NCBI RefSeq assembly: GCF_900105735.1 | Contig: NZ_LT629793.1 | Location: 3,534,001-3,598,000, forward strand | Direction: 5' to 3' | Source of the DNA: Pseudomonas yamanorum | Lineage (GTDB): Bacteria > Pseudomonadota > Gammaproteobacteria > Pseudomonadales > Pseudomonadaceae | DNA length: 64,000 nucleotides | Shown: piece after piece, positions 7,760 to 17,261 of the stretch | Layout of the letters: the number at the start of each line of letters is the position of its first letter | Position numbering within the stretch: position 1 is the first letter of the stretch | Made by a program: the position numbers and the translations under genes | The notes under the pieces: model-generated | What the model was told of the DNA's origin: nothing | What the model saw: only the letters and a program-made list of their open reading frames with translations | Database searches by the model: none

Positions 7760-9322
7760 ATGCCTGCGTTAGAACCACCGCTCTCGTTCAACCCGGCGGG
7801 TATCGAGTTGGACCGTCGCCAGGGCCTCACGCGCCAGCTCTATCAGGCGCTGCGCCAGCGGGTATTGGATGGCCGGCTGGTCAGTGGCACCCGGCTCCCC
7901 GCCAGCCGCGACCTGGCGGCGGCACTGTCGATCTCACGCAACAGCGTGGTCCGCGCTTACGACCAGCTGTATGCCGAAGGATTTATTGAGGGCCGCGTGG
8001 GTGATGGCACCTATGTGGCGCAATTGCCGCAGACGCCGACGCCCGCAAAAAAACTATCCACAAAAGTGTCCACAGGGTTATCAACAGGCTTATCCCCAGG
8101 GTTATCCACAAATCGGGCGGATTTACCTGGGGTTTCGTCCAGTCAAGTTATCCACAGCGGTGCGTTGGCGCGGGTGGAAAACAATCATTTGGCACTTCCA
8201 CCCAGCGGTCCGCCGAGGGCTTTCAGGGTGGGCGTACCGGCTTTTGATCTGTTCCCCTTCGACGTGTGGGCCAAGCTGAATGCGGCTTTCTGGCGCAAGC
8301 CGGACTTGCAGCAACTGTGTTATGGCGACCCAGCCGGCGACGAGCGCCTGCGTGGATTGATTGCTGCCTATTTGCGCAGTTCTCGCGGCATGCAGTGCAG
8401 TGCTGAGCAAATAGTGATCACCAGTGGCGCGCAGCAGGCAATCAGCCTTTGTGCACAGTTGCTGGTGGAGCCCGGCGATGCGGTTGCCATCGAAAACCCT
8501 GGGTATCGGGCGGCGGGCCATGCGTTCGCGGTGGCGGGGGGCCAATTGCATGGCGTGACGGTGGACAGCGAGGGCATCGACTGCGCTGCCTTGAACGGCC
8601 TCGGCAGTTGCCGTCTGGCCTACGTCACCCCGTCGCATCAATACCCAACGGGTGTGGTGATGAGCCTGGCCCGGCGCCTGGAACTGCTGGCCTGGGCCGA
8701 GCGTACGGGCGGCTGGATCGTCGAGGACGACTACGACGGTGAGTACCGCTACAGCGGCGCGCCCTTGGCGCCATTGGCAGCCCTCGATCGTACGGGGCGG
8801 GTGCTGTATGTCGGGACCTTCGGCAAGGTGGCCTTTCCGGCGCTACGCCTGGGTTACCTGGTGTTGCCGGTCGGCCTGGTCCAGGCCTTTGCCCGGCGCC
8901 GCGCGGTGGACGTGCGCCACTCGGAAGTCAGCACTCAAGCGGTGATGGCGGAGTTCATGGCGACCGGGCATTTCCAACGCCATGTGCGCCGCATGCGCCG
9001 AGCCGCGCAAAGCCGGCTCAATGCGCTGGTGGCCGAATGGCCCGCCGGTATCGATGGCGTTGGCCGCCTACCGTCAGTGGCGGCCGGGCTGCACTTGACC
9101 GTGCGGGTCGACAGCCTGGCGCGGGAAAAGGCGCTGATCGCCCAGGCCGCGGCGGTGGGTGTGGAGATCAATGGCCTGAGCAACTATTGGCTGCCGGACT
9201 CACTCACGCCGCAGGATCAGCGTGCCGGATTGGTGTTGGGGTTTGCTGCCGTGCCCGAGGCGCAGATCAGTCAGGCGTTGAAGCGCTTGGGCCAGGTTTG
9301 GCACGCGCCGGTTACGCGCTGA
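7760..9322 (+). CDS. MocR/PdxR-type transcriptional regulator (GntR HTH plus aminotransferase domain)
   Basis: 520 aa. Residues about 15-90 form a GntR-type winged helix (LTRQLYQALRQRVLDGRL, GTRLPASRDLAA, SRNSVVRAYDQL, EGRVGDGTYV). A Ser/Thr/Gly-rich linker (about 92-150) joins it to a fold-type I aminotransferase-like domain. That domain has YGDPAGDERLR, ITSGAQQAISL, HQYPTG, EDDYDGEYRY and the PLP-lysine context GTFGKVAFPALRLGY. Such regulators bind PLP or an amino-acid adduct rather than catalysing. The linker is unusual: it is built of LSTG-like tetrapeptides whose DNA is a tandem array of DnaA-box-like 9-mers. It is divergent from paiB and probably regulates it; that last point is inference from context. 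Confidence 0.9.
   Translation: MPALEPPLSFNPAGIELDRRQGLTRQLYQALRQRVLDGRLVSGTRLPASRDLAAALSISRNSVVRAYDQLYAEGFIEGRVGDGTYVAQLPQTPTPAKKLSTKVSTGLSTGLSPGLSTNRADLPGVSSSQVIHSGALARVENNHLALPPSGPPRAFRVGVPAFDLFPFDVWAKLNAAFWRKPDLQQLCYGDPAGDERLRGLIAAYLRSSRGMQCSAEQIVITSGAQQAISLCAQLLVEPGDAVAIENPGYRAAGHAFAVAGGQLHGVTVDSEGIDCAALNGLGSCRLAYVTPSHQYPTGVVMSLARRLELLAWAERTGGWIVEDDYDGEYRYSGAPLAPLAALDRTGRVLYVGTFGKVAFPALRLGYLVLPVGLVQAFARRRAVDVRHSEVSTQAVMAEFMATGHFQRHVRRMRRAAQSRLNALVAEWPAGIDGVGRLPSVAAGLHLTVRVDSLAREKALIAQAAAVGVEINGLSNYWLPDSLTPQDQRAGLVLGFAAVPEAQISQALKRLGQVWHAPVTR
8054..8156 (+). promoter_or_regulatory. Tandem array of six DnaA-box-like 9-mers inside the MocR gene
   Basis: 9-mers start at 8054 CTATCCACA, 8066 GTGTCCACA, 8078 TTATCAACA, 8090 TTATCCCCA, 8102 TTATCCACA and 8148 TTATCCACA. 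The first five are spaced exactly 12 bp, about one helical turn. The last two match the consensus DnaA box perfectly. All lie on the + strand. In the first five the box is in phase with codons (Leu/Val-Ser-Thr); in the sixth it is shifted one base and encodes Val-Ile-His. Confidence 0.6.
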
Positions 9323-9343
9323 GGCGCAACCGGCGGTAACCGA

Positions 9344-10435
9344 TCAGGTGCCTGACTTGATCTTGGTCCAGGCGCGGGTCCTGGCCCGTTCGGCGTCACG
9401 TCCCAGGGGCTTGAGGGTATACAGCGTGGCCATGGCCGCCTCGGTCGGGTACAGGTTGGGGTTGTTGCGAATCGCCGGATCCACCAACCCGGTGGCGTCC
9501 TTGTTGGGGTTGGGGTAGCCGACAAAATCGCTGATCGGCGCAATTACGCCGGGTTGCAGCAGATAGTTGATAAAGGCGTAGGCGTCTTCCGGGTCCTTGG
9601 CGCCTTTGGGGATGGCGAGCATGTCGAACCAGATCGGCGCGCCTTCTTTCGGCAGTCGCATGTCCACGGTCACGCCGTTCTTGGCTTCCTTGGCGCGGTT
9701 GGCGGCCTGGGAGAAGCTGCCGGAATAGCCGACCGCCACGCAGATGTCACCGTTGGCAATGTCGGCCATGTACTTGGACGAGTGGAAATAGGTGATGTAC
9801 GGGCGAATCTTCATCAGCAGCGCTTCGGCTTTGACATAGTCCGCCGGGTTGCTGCTGTTGGGGTCCAGGCCCAGGTGCTGCAGGGCCAGCGGCAGAATTT
9901 CCGAAGGCGAATCCAGCAGCGCCACGCCGCATTGCTTGAGCTTGCTGATGTTTTCGACGTTGAAGATCAAGTCCCAGCTGTCCACGGGCGCGTTGGCCCC
10001 CAGCGCGGCCTTGACCTTGTCCGGGTTGAAACCGATCAGGATGGTGCCGTACATGTAGGGCACGGCGAATTTATTGCCGGGGTCGTTGGCCTCGATCAGC
10101 TTCATCAACTTGGGATCGAGGTGGTTCCAGTTGGGCAGTTTGCTTCGGTCCAGCGGCTGGAACACCGAGGCTTCGATCTGCTTGGCCAGGAACACGTTGG
10201 ACGGCACCACCACGTCATAGCCGGAGTTGCCGGTCAGCAGCTTGGCCTCCAGGGCCTCGTTGGTGTCGAAGATGTCGTAGACCAGCTTGACGCTGGGGTT
10301 CTGCGCCTTGAAATCTTCCAGGGCCTTGGGGGTGATGTAGTCGAACCAGTTGTAGACCCGCAGGGTTCTTTCTTCGGCGTGCGCGGCCCCGCTCAGCACG
10401 GCAGCGCAGAGGACGAGATGCTTGAGCATGTTCAT
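9344..10435 (-). CDS. Polyamine ABC transporter periplasmic binding protein (PotF/SpuD-like)
   Basis: 363 aa. The signal peptide [14 protein letters not shown] is cleaved before [16 protein letters not shown], and this VYNW(F/S)DYI opening is diagnostic of PotD/PotF-type spermidine/putrescine binding proteins. Further family features are [46 protein letters not shown] and [19 protein letters not shown]. No permease or ATPase genes are adjacent, so it must use components encoded elsewhere or serve as a sensor. Its start overlaps the stop of the upstream deacetylase by ATGA, so the two are translationally coupled. An acetylpolyamine ligand is a reasonable inference. Confidence 0.88.
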   Translation of the reverse strand: MNMLKHLVLCAAVLSGAAHAEERTLRVYNWFDYITPKALEDFKAQNPSVKLVYDIFDTNEALEAKLLTGNSGYDVVVPSNVFLAKQIEASVFQPLDRSKLPNWNHLDPKLMKLIEANDPGNKFAVPYMYGTILIGFNPDKVKAALGANAPVDSWDLIFNVENISKLKQCGVALLDSPSEILPLALQHLGLDPNSSNPADYVKAEALLMKIRPYITYFHSSKYMADIANGDICVAVGYSGSFSQAANRAKEAKNGVTVDMRLPKEGAPIWFDMLAIPKGAKDPEDAYAFINYLLQPGVIAPISDFVGYPNPNKDATGLVDPAIRNNPNLYPTEAAMATLYTLKPLGRDAERARTRAWTKIKSGT

Positions 10436-11466
10436 TGGGCGAATCCCTCAAAACCTTCGAGAACGTTGACGGCATTGATGCCGATTTCTTCCACGGCGTA
10501 GCCGCCTTCCATCACAAACAGCGTCGGTTTGCCGAGGCGGGCGATTCGCGCACCCATCGCCAGGTAGTCGGGGCTGTCGAGCTTGAACTGGGAGATCGGG
10601 TCGTCCTTGAAGGTGTCCACGCCCAGCGAGACCACGATGATGTCGGCGCCATAGCGTTCAATCTCCTCACACGCCTGCTCCAGGGCGGCACTCCAGCGGT
10701 CCCAGCCAGAACCTGCAGGCAGCGGGTAATTGAAGTTGAAACCTTCACCGGCGCCTTCGCCCAACTCGTCGGCGTAGCCCAGGAAGAACGGAAACTCGGC
10801 TTCCGGATGGCCATGAATCGAGGTGAACAGCACATCGCTGCGCTCGTAGAAAATCGACTGGGTACCGTTGCCGTGGTGGTAGTCCACGTCGAGGATGGCG
10901 ACCTTCCCGTGGCCCTGGTCGAGAAACGCCTGGGCTGCGATCGCCGCGTTGTTCAGGTAGCAATAGCCGCCCATCAAGTCGCTGGCGGCATGGTGCCCGG
11001 GCGGACGGCACAAGGCGAAGGCACTGCGGGCGCCTTGCTGGATCGCCTGTTGCGCCGTCAGCGCGACTTGCGCTGCGCTGTAGGCCGCTTGCCAGGTACC
11101 GGCGGTGATCGGCGCGCCGCCGTCGAAGCTGTAATAGCCGAGCTGGCCGTGCAGGCTGGTGGGGATGACCCGGCGCAAGGTGCGTGCGGGCCAGGTGTAG
11201 GGCAGCAAGTCCCCGTCTTGGCCAAATGCCGTCCAGCGTTGCCAGGCGTCTTTGAAGAAGTCCAGGTATGCCGGGCTGTGAATACGTTGCAGCGGCGCCA
11301 GGCCAAAATCCTCCGGGGCTTGCACCGGTCCCAGTTCGCGATCCCTGACGCGTTGCAGCACGTGGTCGGCGCGCGAGGGCATTTCGAAACACGGCATCAG
11401 TTGCCCGTCCATCAACTCGCACCGGCCATGGTGCAGGTGGTGATCGTCCGAGTAGATCGTCAGCAT
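10432..11466 (-). CDS. Histone deacetylase-family amidohydrolase, acetylpolyamine deacetylase-like
   Basis: 344 aa. Class II HDAC/AphA-type zinc hydrolase motifs are clear: CRPPGHHA (the His pair of the active site), [19 protein letters not shown] (Zn-binding Asp/His), [25 protein letters not shown] (second Zn Asp) and FVMEGGY. The bacterial acetylpolyamine amidohydrolases have this length and pattern. They deacetylate acetylputrescine or acetylcadaverine so the amine can be catabolised. Coupling to a polyamine-binding protein on the same transcript supports that substrate class. P. aeruginosa has a similar enzyme next to a polyamine-binding protein gene (recalled). An AraC-type regulator lies just upstream on the same strand. 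Confidence 0.88.
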   Translation of the reverse strand: MLTIYSDDHHLHHGRCELMDGQLMPCFEMPSRADHVLQRVRDRELGPVQAPEDFGLAPLQRIHSPAYLDFFKDAWQRWTAFGQDGDLLPYTWPARTLRRVIPTSLHGQLGYYSFDGGAPITAGTWQAAYSAAQVALTAQQAIQQGARSAFALCRPPGHHAASDLMGGYCYLNNAAIAAQAFLDQGHGKVAILDVDYHHGNGTQSIFYERSDVLFTSIHGHPEAEFPFFLGYADELGEGAGEGFNFNYPLPAGSGWDRWSAALEQACEEIERYGADIIVVSLGVDTFKDDPISQFKLDSPDYLAMGARIARLGKPTLFVMEGGYAVEEIGINAVNVLEGFEGFAQ

Positions 11467-11618
11467 ATTGTTGTTCTCCGCAGGCTGAATCGGTGAGGTC
11501 CAGTCTTGCGGCGGGCGCGGTTTATGAGAATGGCAGGAGCGGCCAAAAGGAGATCTATATGGCCAAATTATCTGTCCGCAATTCGCCCCTCAATAGCGCA
11601 GCCATGCCCTTGAATGGA

Positions 11619-12617
11619 TCAAGGCCGGAACTGGCTGGGCGCGACCCCGCTCCAGCGTACAAATGCATGGCGGAAACTGGCGGTCTCGCTGAAACCCAAC
11701 TGCTCGGCAATCCGATGGATCGGCAGCGCATCTTCCCCCAGCAACTGCTTGGCCCGCTCGAAGCGTAGCTCGTCGAGCAGTTCCTGGTAGCTGCACCCCA
11801 GGTTCTGCAAATGCCGGCGCAGGGTGCGAGCTGAACAGTTCATCTGCAGCGCCAGCCCATCAAGGCCCGGGGCCGCGTGCAACTGCGACCCCAGCAATTG
11901 GCGAATCCGCCCCAGCCAGGCCTGGCGCCCGGTGAATTCGGTGTTCTGCTTGCGGCAGCGCTCGGCCATGGCCTGGTGCGTTACCGCATCGGCCAGGGGC
12001 AATGGCTGGTCTAGCCAGCGGCGGTCGAAGGCAAACGCATTGGCCGTGGCTTCAAATTGCAGCGGGCAATCGAAGTGTTCGGCGTAGTGGGCCCGATAGG
12101 CCGGGGCGTCGTGTTCAAAGCGCGCGCCGAGCAAGGGCAGGGGCTGACCCAGCAAGTCGTCGCAGATGACTTTCAACGAGACCAGGCACAGTTCGACGTT
12201 GAACATCGCCAGCGCCGGGTCTTCTCGATAATCGCTGGCGGTGAACCAGATGCGCTCCTCTTCTTGCACCAGGCTCAGCTCAAAGAGTGTTCCCAACAGT
12301 GCGGGATAACACAGGGCCAGGCGCAAAGCGTCACCGAAGGTGGCACTGGTGAGCAGGGCATAGCCAAGCATGCCGTAGGACGAAACATGCATGCGCTGGC
12401 CCAGTTCCAGGCCGATATCCTGCTGCAACGCCACGGCATTGGCACACACCCGCATCTCCTGGTGGGTGGTAATACGCGCATCGGCGCGGCCCAGGTCGGC
12501 CGCGCAGATACCGCTGCCGGCCAGCAACGCTTCGCTGGGCATGCCCTGGGCCTTGAAGGTGCCGAGTACCAGGGAGACGGCGTTGAGGGTGGTGAGGTGT
12601 GAATGCAACATGGGCAA
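11619..12617 (-). CDS. AraC family transcriptional regulator (OruR-type N-terminal domain)
   Basis: 332 aa. The N-terminal about 200 residues match the arabinose-binding-like domain of the OruR group (VALQQDIGLELGQRMHVSSY, GMLGYALLTSATFGDALRLA). Residues about 235-332 carry the double HTH: LDGLALQMNCSARTLRRHLQ, then IHRIAEQLGFSETASFRHAF, and a C-terminal WSGVAPSQFR, the usual P-x-x-(F/Y)R ending. The effector is unknown. Its position next to the polyamine deacetylase and binding-protein pair suggests control of amine or amino-acid use; this is inference. MPMLHSHL offers two in-frame ATGs only 6 bases apart. Confidence 0.88.
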   Translation of the reverse strand: MPMLHSHLTTLNAVSLVLGTFKAQGMPSEALLAGSGICAADLGRADARITTHQEMRVCANAVALQQDIGLELGQRMHVSSYGMLGYALLTSATFGDALRLALCYPALLGTLFELSLVQEEERIWFTASDYREDPALAMFNVELCLVSLKVICDDLLGQPLPLLGARFEHDAPAYRAHYAEHFDCPLQFEATANAFAFDRRWLDQPLPLADAVTHQAMAERCRKQNTEFTGRQAWLGRIRQLLGSQLHAAPGLDGLALQMNCSARTLRRHLQNLGCSYQELLDELRFERAKQLLGEDALPIHRIAEQLGFSETASFRHAFVRWSGVAPSQFRP

Positions 12618-12669
12618 TTCCCGCCGGAGACTGCCCTGGACCGAGCAAGTTACATGCCGCGCCGCGTCA

Positions 12670-15600
12670 TCAGCCGATCGCGAAGAATACCCGCGTGGCC
12701 TGGTCGAGGCTGAATTCGCTGCGGTAAAACGCGGCCAGTTGGTGCTCGCTCAAGCCTTCAGTCGTATCGGCAGCAGAGCCGCGGCGGAATTCGTCCGGGG
12801 TTTTCAGGCGTGCCGAGATAAACGCCTTGGCCGGTGTCCAGGCGGCCGAATAGTGAAAGTGCGCATACCAGAGGATCTTGCGGGTGGAGCGCTCGGTGAT
12901 GGTGTACTCGTCCAGGTAGTCCGGGCTGGGTGCCTTGAGGCGGCGACGGTTGATGGTTTTCTTGATGGTGATTTCGTTGCGGTTTTTCAGCCATTCCACG
13001 CCGTCGAGGGTGGGTGGGCGTTGTTTGGTCAGTTGCAGCCGATGCTGGGCAGCCTTTTGGTAAAGCGCTTCGGCTGCCTGGCTGAGCTGTTTGCCCAGGG
13101 CGGCGGCGGAAGTGGTATCACTTTCCGTGGCGTTGATCAGGGTCAAGGCGTGCTCGATGTCTCGATCCGCTTGTTCCAGGTGCATGGCGTGCTGGTGAAG
13201 CATCTGCTCGATGCCTTCGATGGTGCGGGCAGGCTTGCTCATCTGCACGGCGGCCCGCTGGTTGAAGGTGGGCAAGCCATCGATCAATGCCTGCCCATCG
13301 CGCAGGCTGGTTGCCAGGTCGGGCGCGGGAGGCGGCGTGGCCGGTGCCTCGATATGCCGGAACCACAGGCCCGGGAGTTTCTCGTGGAAGGTCGCCATTA
13401 CGGTGTCGGTCAGCGGTGACTTGATGTCGACCAAGTGGGTCTCCAGGCCAAGTTCTGTCAGGCGTGGCTCGCCTACCAGCACGCCGTCGAAGCGGGTCTT
13501 GATGAATTTCTTGCGCGGGCGCGGCGGCGTCGGCGGCGGGGTTGGCCGATTCCTGAGCATGTCGCGTTCGGCATGCAGCAAGGTCAGGTTGCTCAACGCT
13601 CGCTGGGAAAATTCACTCAATTGCTGGCGCAACTGCTGGATCGGCGTGTCCTGGGCGGAATCGGGAAACTCTCCGGGGAAGTCTTCCAGGCGTTCATCCA
13701 CGTGCTTGAACTGATCAATCAGGCTGCTCAGGGTTTCGATGCGCTCATCGAGCCGCGACTCGCTGCGTTCGCTCAGGGTGTCGCTCAAGGTTCGCACTGC
13801 GATGGCCGCCTTGTCGATAATCTGGTCGATCGCCGTCCAGGCCTGTGGGTCGGTGCCGAGGGTGGTTTTGGACACGCAGAGGTTGCGCGCCAGCATCACT
13901 TGCAGGGCCTTGAGGTGATCGCTGGTGTAGGACGGCAGCAGGCGCCTGGTCTCCTGGATCAGTTGCAGGCCCTCTCTGGCCAGTCCCTTGAGTTGGTCGA
14001 AGCGGGAGGTGGTGTAGTCGATGCGAGTGATCATGTCCTGGATCAGCTCGCTCATTTGCCGCGCGTCTTCGATATGCCGTTCCCCGGGCGCTTCAATCTG
14101 GCGTTCGACCTGGTCGAGCACGGTCTTGAGCTTGGGGCTGAACCGGGTCTGGACTTCACTGATGCCGGCCTGGTTGAGATCGAGCTGAGCCTTGAGATAG
14201 CCCAGTGCCCGAGGCTGGTAGTCGGGCATGTTGGTGAAGATGCTCAAGGTTTGCAGATTTTGCAGTGCGGCGTCGTACGCGCTGCGCTGGGTGTCGAGTT
14301 TCTCCAGGTAAGTCTGGCGCCGGGCGTCGGCGGAGGTGCCCGGGGCGTTGTTCATGGCTTGGCGCGCGAGCTCCAGTTGGCGCTGGGCTGCATGCTTGCC
14401 GCTTTCAAACAGTGCCAGTTTCGCGCGAACCTCGGCGGCTTTGACGGTGGCCTGGTCCTGGGCTTTCTTGGTCATGATTTTCGGCCCGCCGCCGCGCAGG
14501 TGCAGGCGCGTGTCGATGAACCATTCTCCCTTGAGGTTATGAATCAGCAGCGGGCCGGTGTGGGCGGGTTGGCTCGGGTCGACAATCAGCACGTTGGCGT
14601 TTTCGTCCAGCTGCACTTCGAACCAGCGCTCTCCCACAGGCGCATACCATTTCGTACCCAACGGGTAGAGATGCTGATGGGCGTCGACCTGGGCGCTGGC
14701 CTGTCCGAGCCCTTCGGGCTTGCTGACCTTGAAGCGATCCAGCAGGTGTGCCAGGCCGCTGGGAGTGCGGGTGACGGCGCCAAGTACATGCAGCGACTGT
14801 GGATGGCCGGCCGGCAGTTCGGTGGTCGCGATGTTCGGCTGTTGCTGGATCACGCTGGTCTTGGGTTTGGCCGGGGCGAGGGGAGCCTTTTCCGCCTGAT
14901 AACCCGGCAGGCGACGGCTGGCGGGGTGGCTGCGGCCGGTGGCGTGCAGGGTGATAGCCATGCCCAGGTTCAGCAGCAGTTCGGTGAAGGCCTGCCATTG
15001 GTCTTCGGATTTGCCACGTTGTTGTGCGTCGGCCAAGGCTTGTACCTGGTCCATGAGTTGCCAGATCCACGCCGCTGTACCTGCAGTGCGGCCCAGGAAC
15101 GGCAGTGCAGCATTGAGCAGCAACCAGCCGGCCCGTTTAAATGTCGCCCAGCGGGCTTCGGTGTTGGACACCGATTGGCGGTCGGCCAGCTCCACCAGGT
15201 TCTTGGCGTTGGCGCGGAACAAGCTCTCGAACAGATCCCCAGGCAGTACTTGGGTACCCAAGGCCATGGGGCCGGACATCGCCCAGAGCTTGGTCGGCTC
15301 CACCAGAAACCGCAGCACCGCCCACGGCGAAGGCAATGCGCCTGGGAACACGTAGTTGACGTAGTCGCTGCGCACGCTTTCCGGCAGCCAGGCCAGCACT
15401 GAATCGCGCAGGTTGCGGTCCTGGGTCAGGGTGTACAGCAAGTTGGCGGGCGACGGGTATTGACTCAAGGGTTGGTCGAACAGTGGCCGATACAACAGGC
15501 AAGGGCCCGCGCTCGGGTCTTGAGGGCCGATGACGAACATGTTGGCCACCTCATCCACTGTGTTTCCGGCCCGGCGTTGCGGGGCAAATGCCAACGGGCG

Positions 15601-17241
15601 CAAAACAATCTTCTGACCCTGTACTTGGCGCTTGGCAACATCTGTCTCCATCAGCGCCGCGACGTACCGGTAGCCGAGTTCGTCGATACCCGCTTCCTGG
15701 TGGATCTTGCATTGCAGCGCCAGCAACGGCAGCTGCACCTGCAGGTGCTGGCGGTACAGCTGCTGGCGGCGGGCTGACTCCAGTGAGTCATCCAGCAGCT
15801 TGGCCTTGACCAGTGCCGGGTAGCGGTTGCCGATATCGGCCTGGCTGATCAAGCGTTCGACGTAGGCCACCGTCAGCCACGCGGGAGCCTTTGTTGCGTT
15901 GTGCAAACGCAAGGTCTTGTTGCCCAGCGGCAGGGCGATCAGGTTTTGCAGCGCCAGGTCCGCCAGCCGGAACGTGGTTGTCTCGACCTGTCCGGGTACG
16001 GTGAAGAGGCCCCATACCACCTGGCTGTCTACGCGCATTTCAAGGTCGTTGAGGTTCAGTTGAGCCGCATCGGGATGGTCGGCGGTCATGCGCGCTTTCA
16101 GTTGAGTGAGGGCGTAGTCGCGCAAGGGCGGGATGTCATCCTGGTAGGACTTGCCCTGGTTCTGGCTGTGCAGCGCCGCGAGGTCCTTCAAGTGCCGGGC
16201 GTACAGGTTCAGGTCACTGGTCAGGGCATTGGCCAGCCAGTTGGGCAGCCGGGCTTGATACCAGTCGAGGTCGGGGTCCTGGCGGGCAACCAGCGACTGC
16301 ACGGCCGGCGGTGCGCCGAGCGGTTCGGGGTTGGCATCGACCTGGCGCAGGGTGGGGAAATCAATGGCCGCAATGGCCTCGATCTGAATGCCGATCAGCG
16401 CGCAGGCCAGCTGGTCGAAGAAGTTGCCGTCGGGGCGGTACAGTCGCCATTGCAATTGTGTACGTACCATCAAGGTGCCCAAGGCGTTGCCCAGGTTCTC
16501 CAGGGTGGCAAACTTCTGATAACCATGCACCAGCGAATGGCTGAGGATCCGCGAGCTCGATTGATGGGTACCGATCAGCACGGCCATGGGCATCAGGTTG
16601 AGCGCGGTCAGGGTGTTGCCTTCCACCTGGCAGATATCGATCAGGTAGGCCTTGCTGGCATAGGTGTCGGTAGCCTGACGGTTGCTTTGGTCGGGGGCGT
16701 TGAACAGTCCCCGGGCCATGGCACAGTCATCACTGTCCCAGCCCTCGACCGTGTCGACATTCCACACCGCCTGCAGGCTGCTGGACAGCGTGCGCCACTG
16801 GGGTTGGCCTTCGATCATGCGGTTCCAGTAATTGAGCTGTTGCTCCTGGAAGGCACAGAGCATGACGGGCGCCAGCACATTGAGCATCTGGGCGATCTCG
16901 CCGATGCGCACCGGCAAGTGCAGCGGTGGGTCGCTGAGCGGCTGCTGGGTCAAGAAATGCACACCCTCGATGTAAAGGGTCGGGAGGCCCGATACAGCCT
17001 GGTGCGCAAGGATATCGGTGAGGGTCTGGTAGCGGGGTTCGAGTGGCTGAACCTGGTCACCGACAACCCCCCAGGCGGGTGTGCAGACCAGGACGATATC
17101 CGGGTCCAGTGCCAAGGCGGGATATAACGTGTGCAGTGAATAGCGCAACTGCACCGAAGCGGTCTCGCGAAACGAGGGGCCCAGGCACAGTTGGGTGAGC
17201 AGGCTTTCAGGCGTTGGACGGAGCGGGGTGGGTGTGGTCAT
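12670..17241 (-). CDS. Giant dermonecrotic-toxin-like protein (DUF6543-type)
   Basis: 1523 aa from the ATG at 17241, which has AGGG about 9 bases upstream; an ATG 9 bases earlier has that AGGG abutting it and is less likely. The overall make-up resembles the very large DUF6543 dermonecrotic-toxin-like proteins common in Pseudomonas. It opens with LRPTPESLLTQLCLGPSFRE, and a segment LLYRPLFDQPLSQYPSPANL introduces residues LRDSVLAWLP. A hydrophobic stretch (GWLLLNAALPFLGRTAGTAA) lies near the middle. The C-terminal third is helical with many Glu/Gln/Lys/Leu, likely coiled coil, and a basic PRPRKKFIKTRF. There is no N-terminal signal peptide and no adjacent secretion or immunity gene. Toxicity is not shown by the sequence alone. 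Confidence 0.75.
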   Translation of the reverse strand: MTTPTPLRPTPESLLTQLCLGPSFRETASVQLRYSLHTLYPALALDPDIVLVCTPAWGVVGDQVQPLEPRYQTLTDILAHQAVSGLPTLYIEGVHFLTQQPLSDPPLHLPVRIGEIAQMLNVLAPVMLCAFQEQQLNYWNRMIEGQPQWRTLSSSLQAVWNVDTVEGWDSDDCAMARGLFNAPDQSNRQATDTYASKAYLIDICQVEGNTLTALNLMPMAVLIGTHQSSSRILSHSLVHGYQKFATLENLGNALGTLMVRTQLQWRLYRPDGNFFDQLACALIGIQIEAIAAIDFPTLRQVDANPEPLGAPPAVQSLVARQDPDLDWYQARLPNWLANALTSDLNLYARHLKDLAALHSQNQGKSYQDDIPPLRDYALTQLKARMTADHPDAAQLNLNDLEMRVDSQVVWGLFTVPGQVETTTFRLADLALQNLIALPLGNKTLRLHNATKAPAWLTVAYVERLISQADIGNRYPALVKAKLLDDSLESARRQQLYRQHLQVQLPLLALQCKIHQEAGIDELGYRYVAALMETDVAKRQVQGQKIVLRPLAFAPQRRAGNTVDEVANMFVIGPQDPSAGPCLLYRPLFDQPLSQYPSPANLLYTLTQDRNLRDSVLAWLPESVRSDYVNYVFPGALPSPWAVLRFLVEPTKLWAMSGPMALGTQVLPGDLFESLFRANAKNLVELADRQSVSNTEARWATFKRAGWLLLNAALPFLGRTAGTAAWIWQLMDQVQALADAQQRGKSEDQWQAFTELLLNLGMAITLHATGRSHPASRRLPGYQAEKAPLAPAKPKTSVIQQQPNIATTELPAGHPQSLHVLGAVTRTPSGLAHLLDRFKVSKPEGLGQASAQVDAHQHLYPLGTKWYAPVGERWFEVQLDENANVLIVDPSQPAHTGPLLIHNLKGEWFIDTRLHLRGGGPKIMTKKAQDQATVKAAEVRAKLALFESGKHAAQRQLELARQAMNNAPGTSADARRQTYLEKLDTQRSAYDAALQNLQTLSIFTNMPDYQPRALGYLKAQLDLNQAGISEVQTRFSPKLKTVLDQVERQIEAPGERHIEDARQMSELIQDMITRIDYTTSRFDQLKGLAREGLQLIQETRRLLPSYTSDHLKALQVMLARNLCVSKTTLGTDPQAWTAIDQIIDKAAIAVRTLSDTLSERSESRLDERIETLSSLIDQFKHVDERLEDFPGEFPDSAQDTPIQQLRQQLSEFSQRALSNLTLLHAERDMLRNRPTPPPTPPRPRKKFIKTRFDGVLVGEPRLTELGLETHLVDIKSPLTDTVMATFHEKLPGLWFRHIEAPATPPPAPDLATSLRDGQALIDGLPTFNQRAAVQMSKPARTIEGIEQMLHQHAMHLEQADRDIEHALTLINATESDTTSAAALGKQLSQAAEALYQKAAQHRLQLTKQRPPTLDGVEWLKNRNEITIKKTINRRRLKAPSPDYLDEYTITERSTRKILWYAHFHYSAAWTPAKAFISARLKTPDEFRRGSAADTTEGLSEHQLAAFYRSEFSLDQATRVFFAIG

Positions 17242-17261
17242 GGCGGGCATCCCTGGCGTAT

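Noticed and set aside
8054..8110. CRISPR-like or plasmid iteron reading of the 12-bp repeats
   Set aside because: The units are 12 bp without spacers, degenerate and inside an intact reading frame. There are no cas or rep genes nearby. The DnaA-box explanation fits the sequence better.
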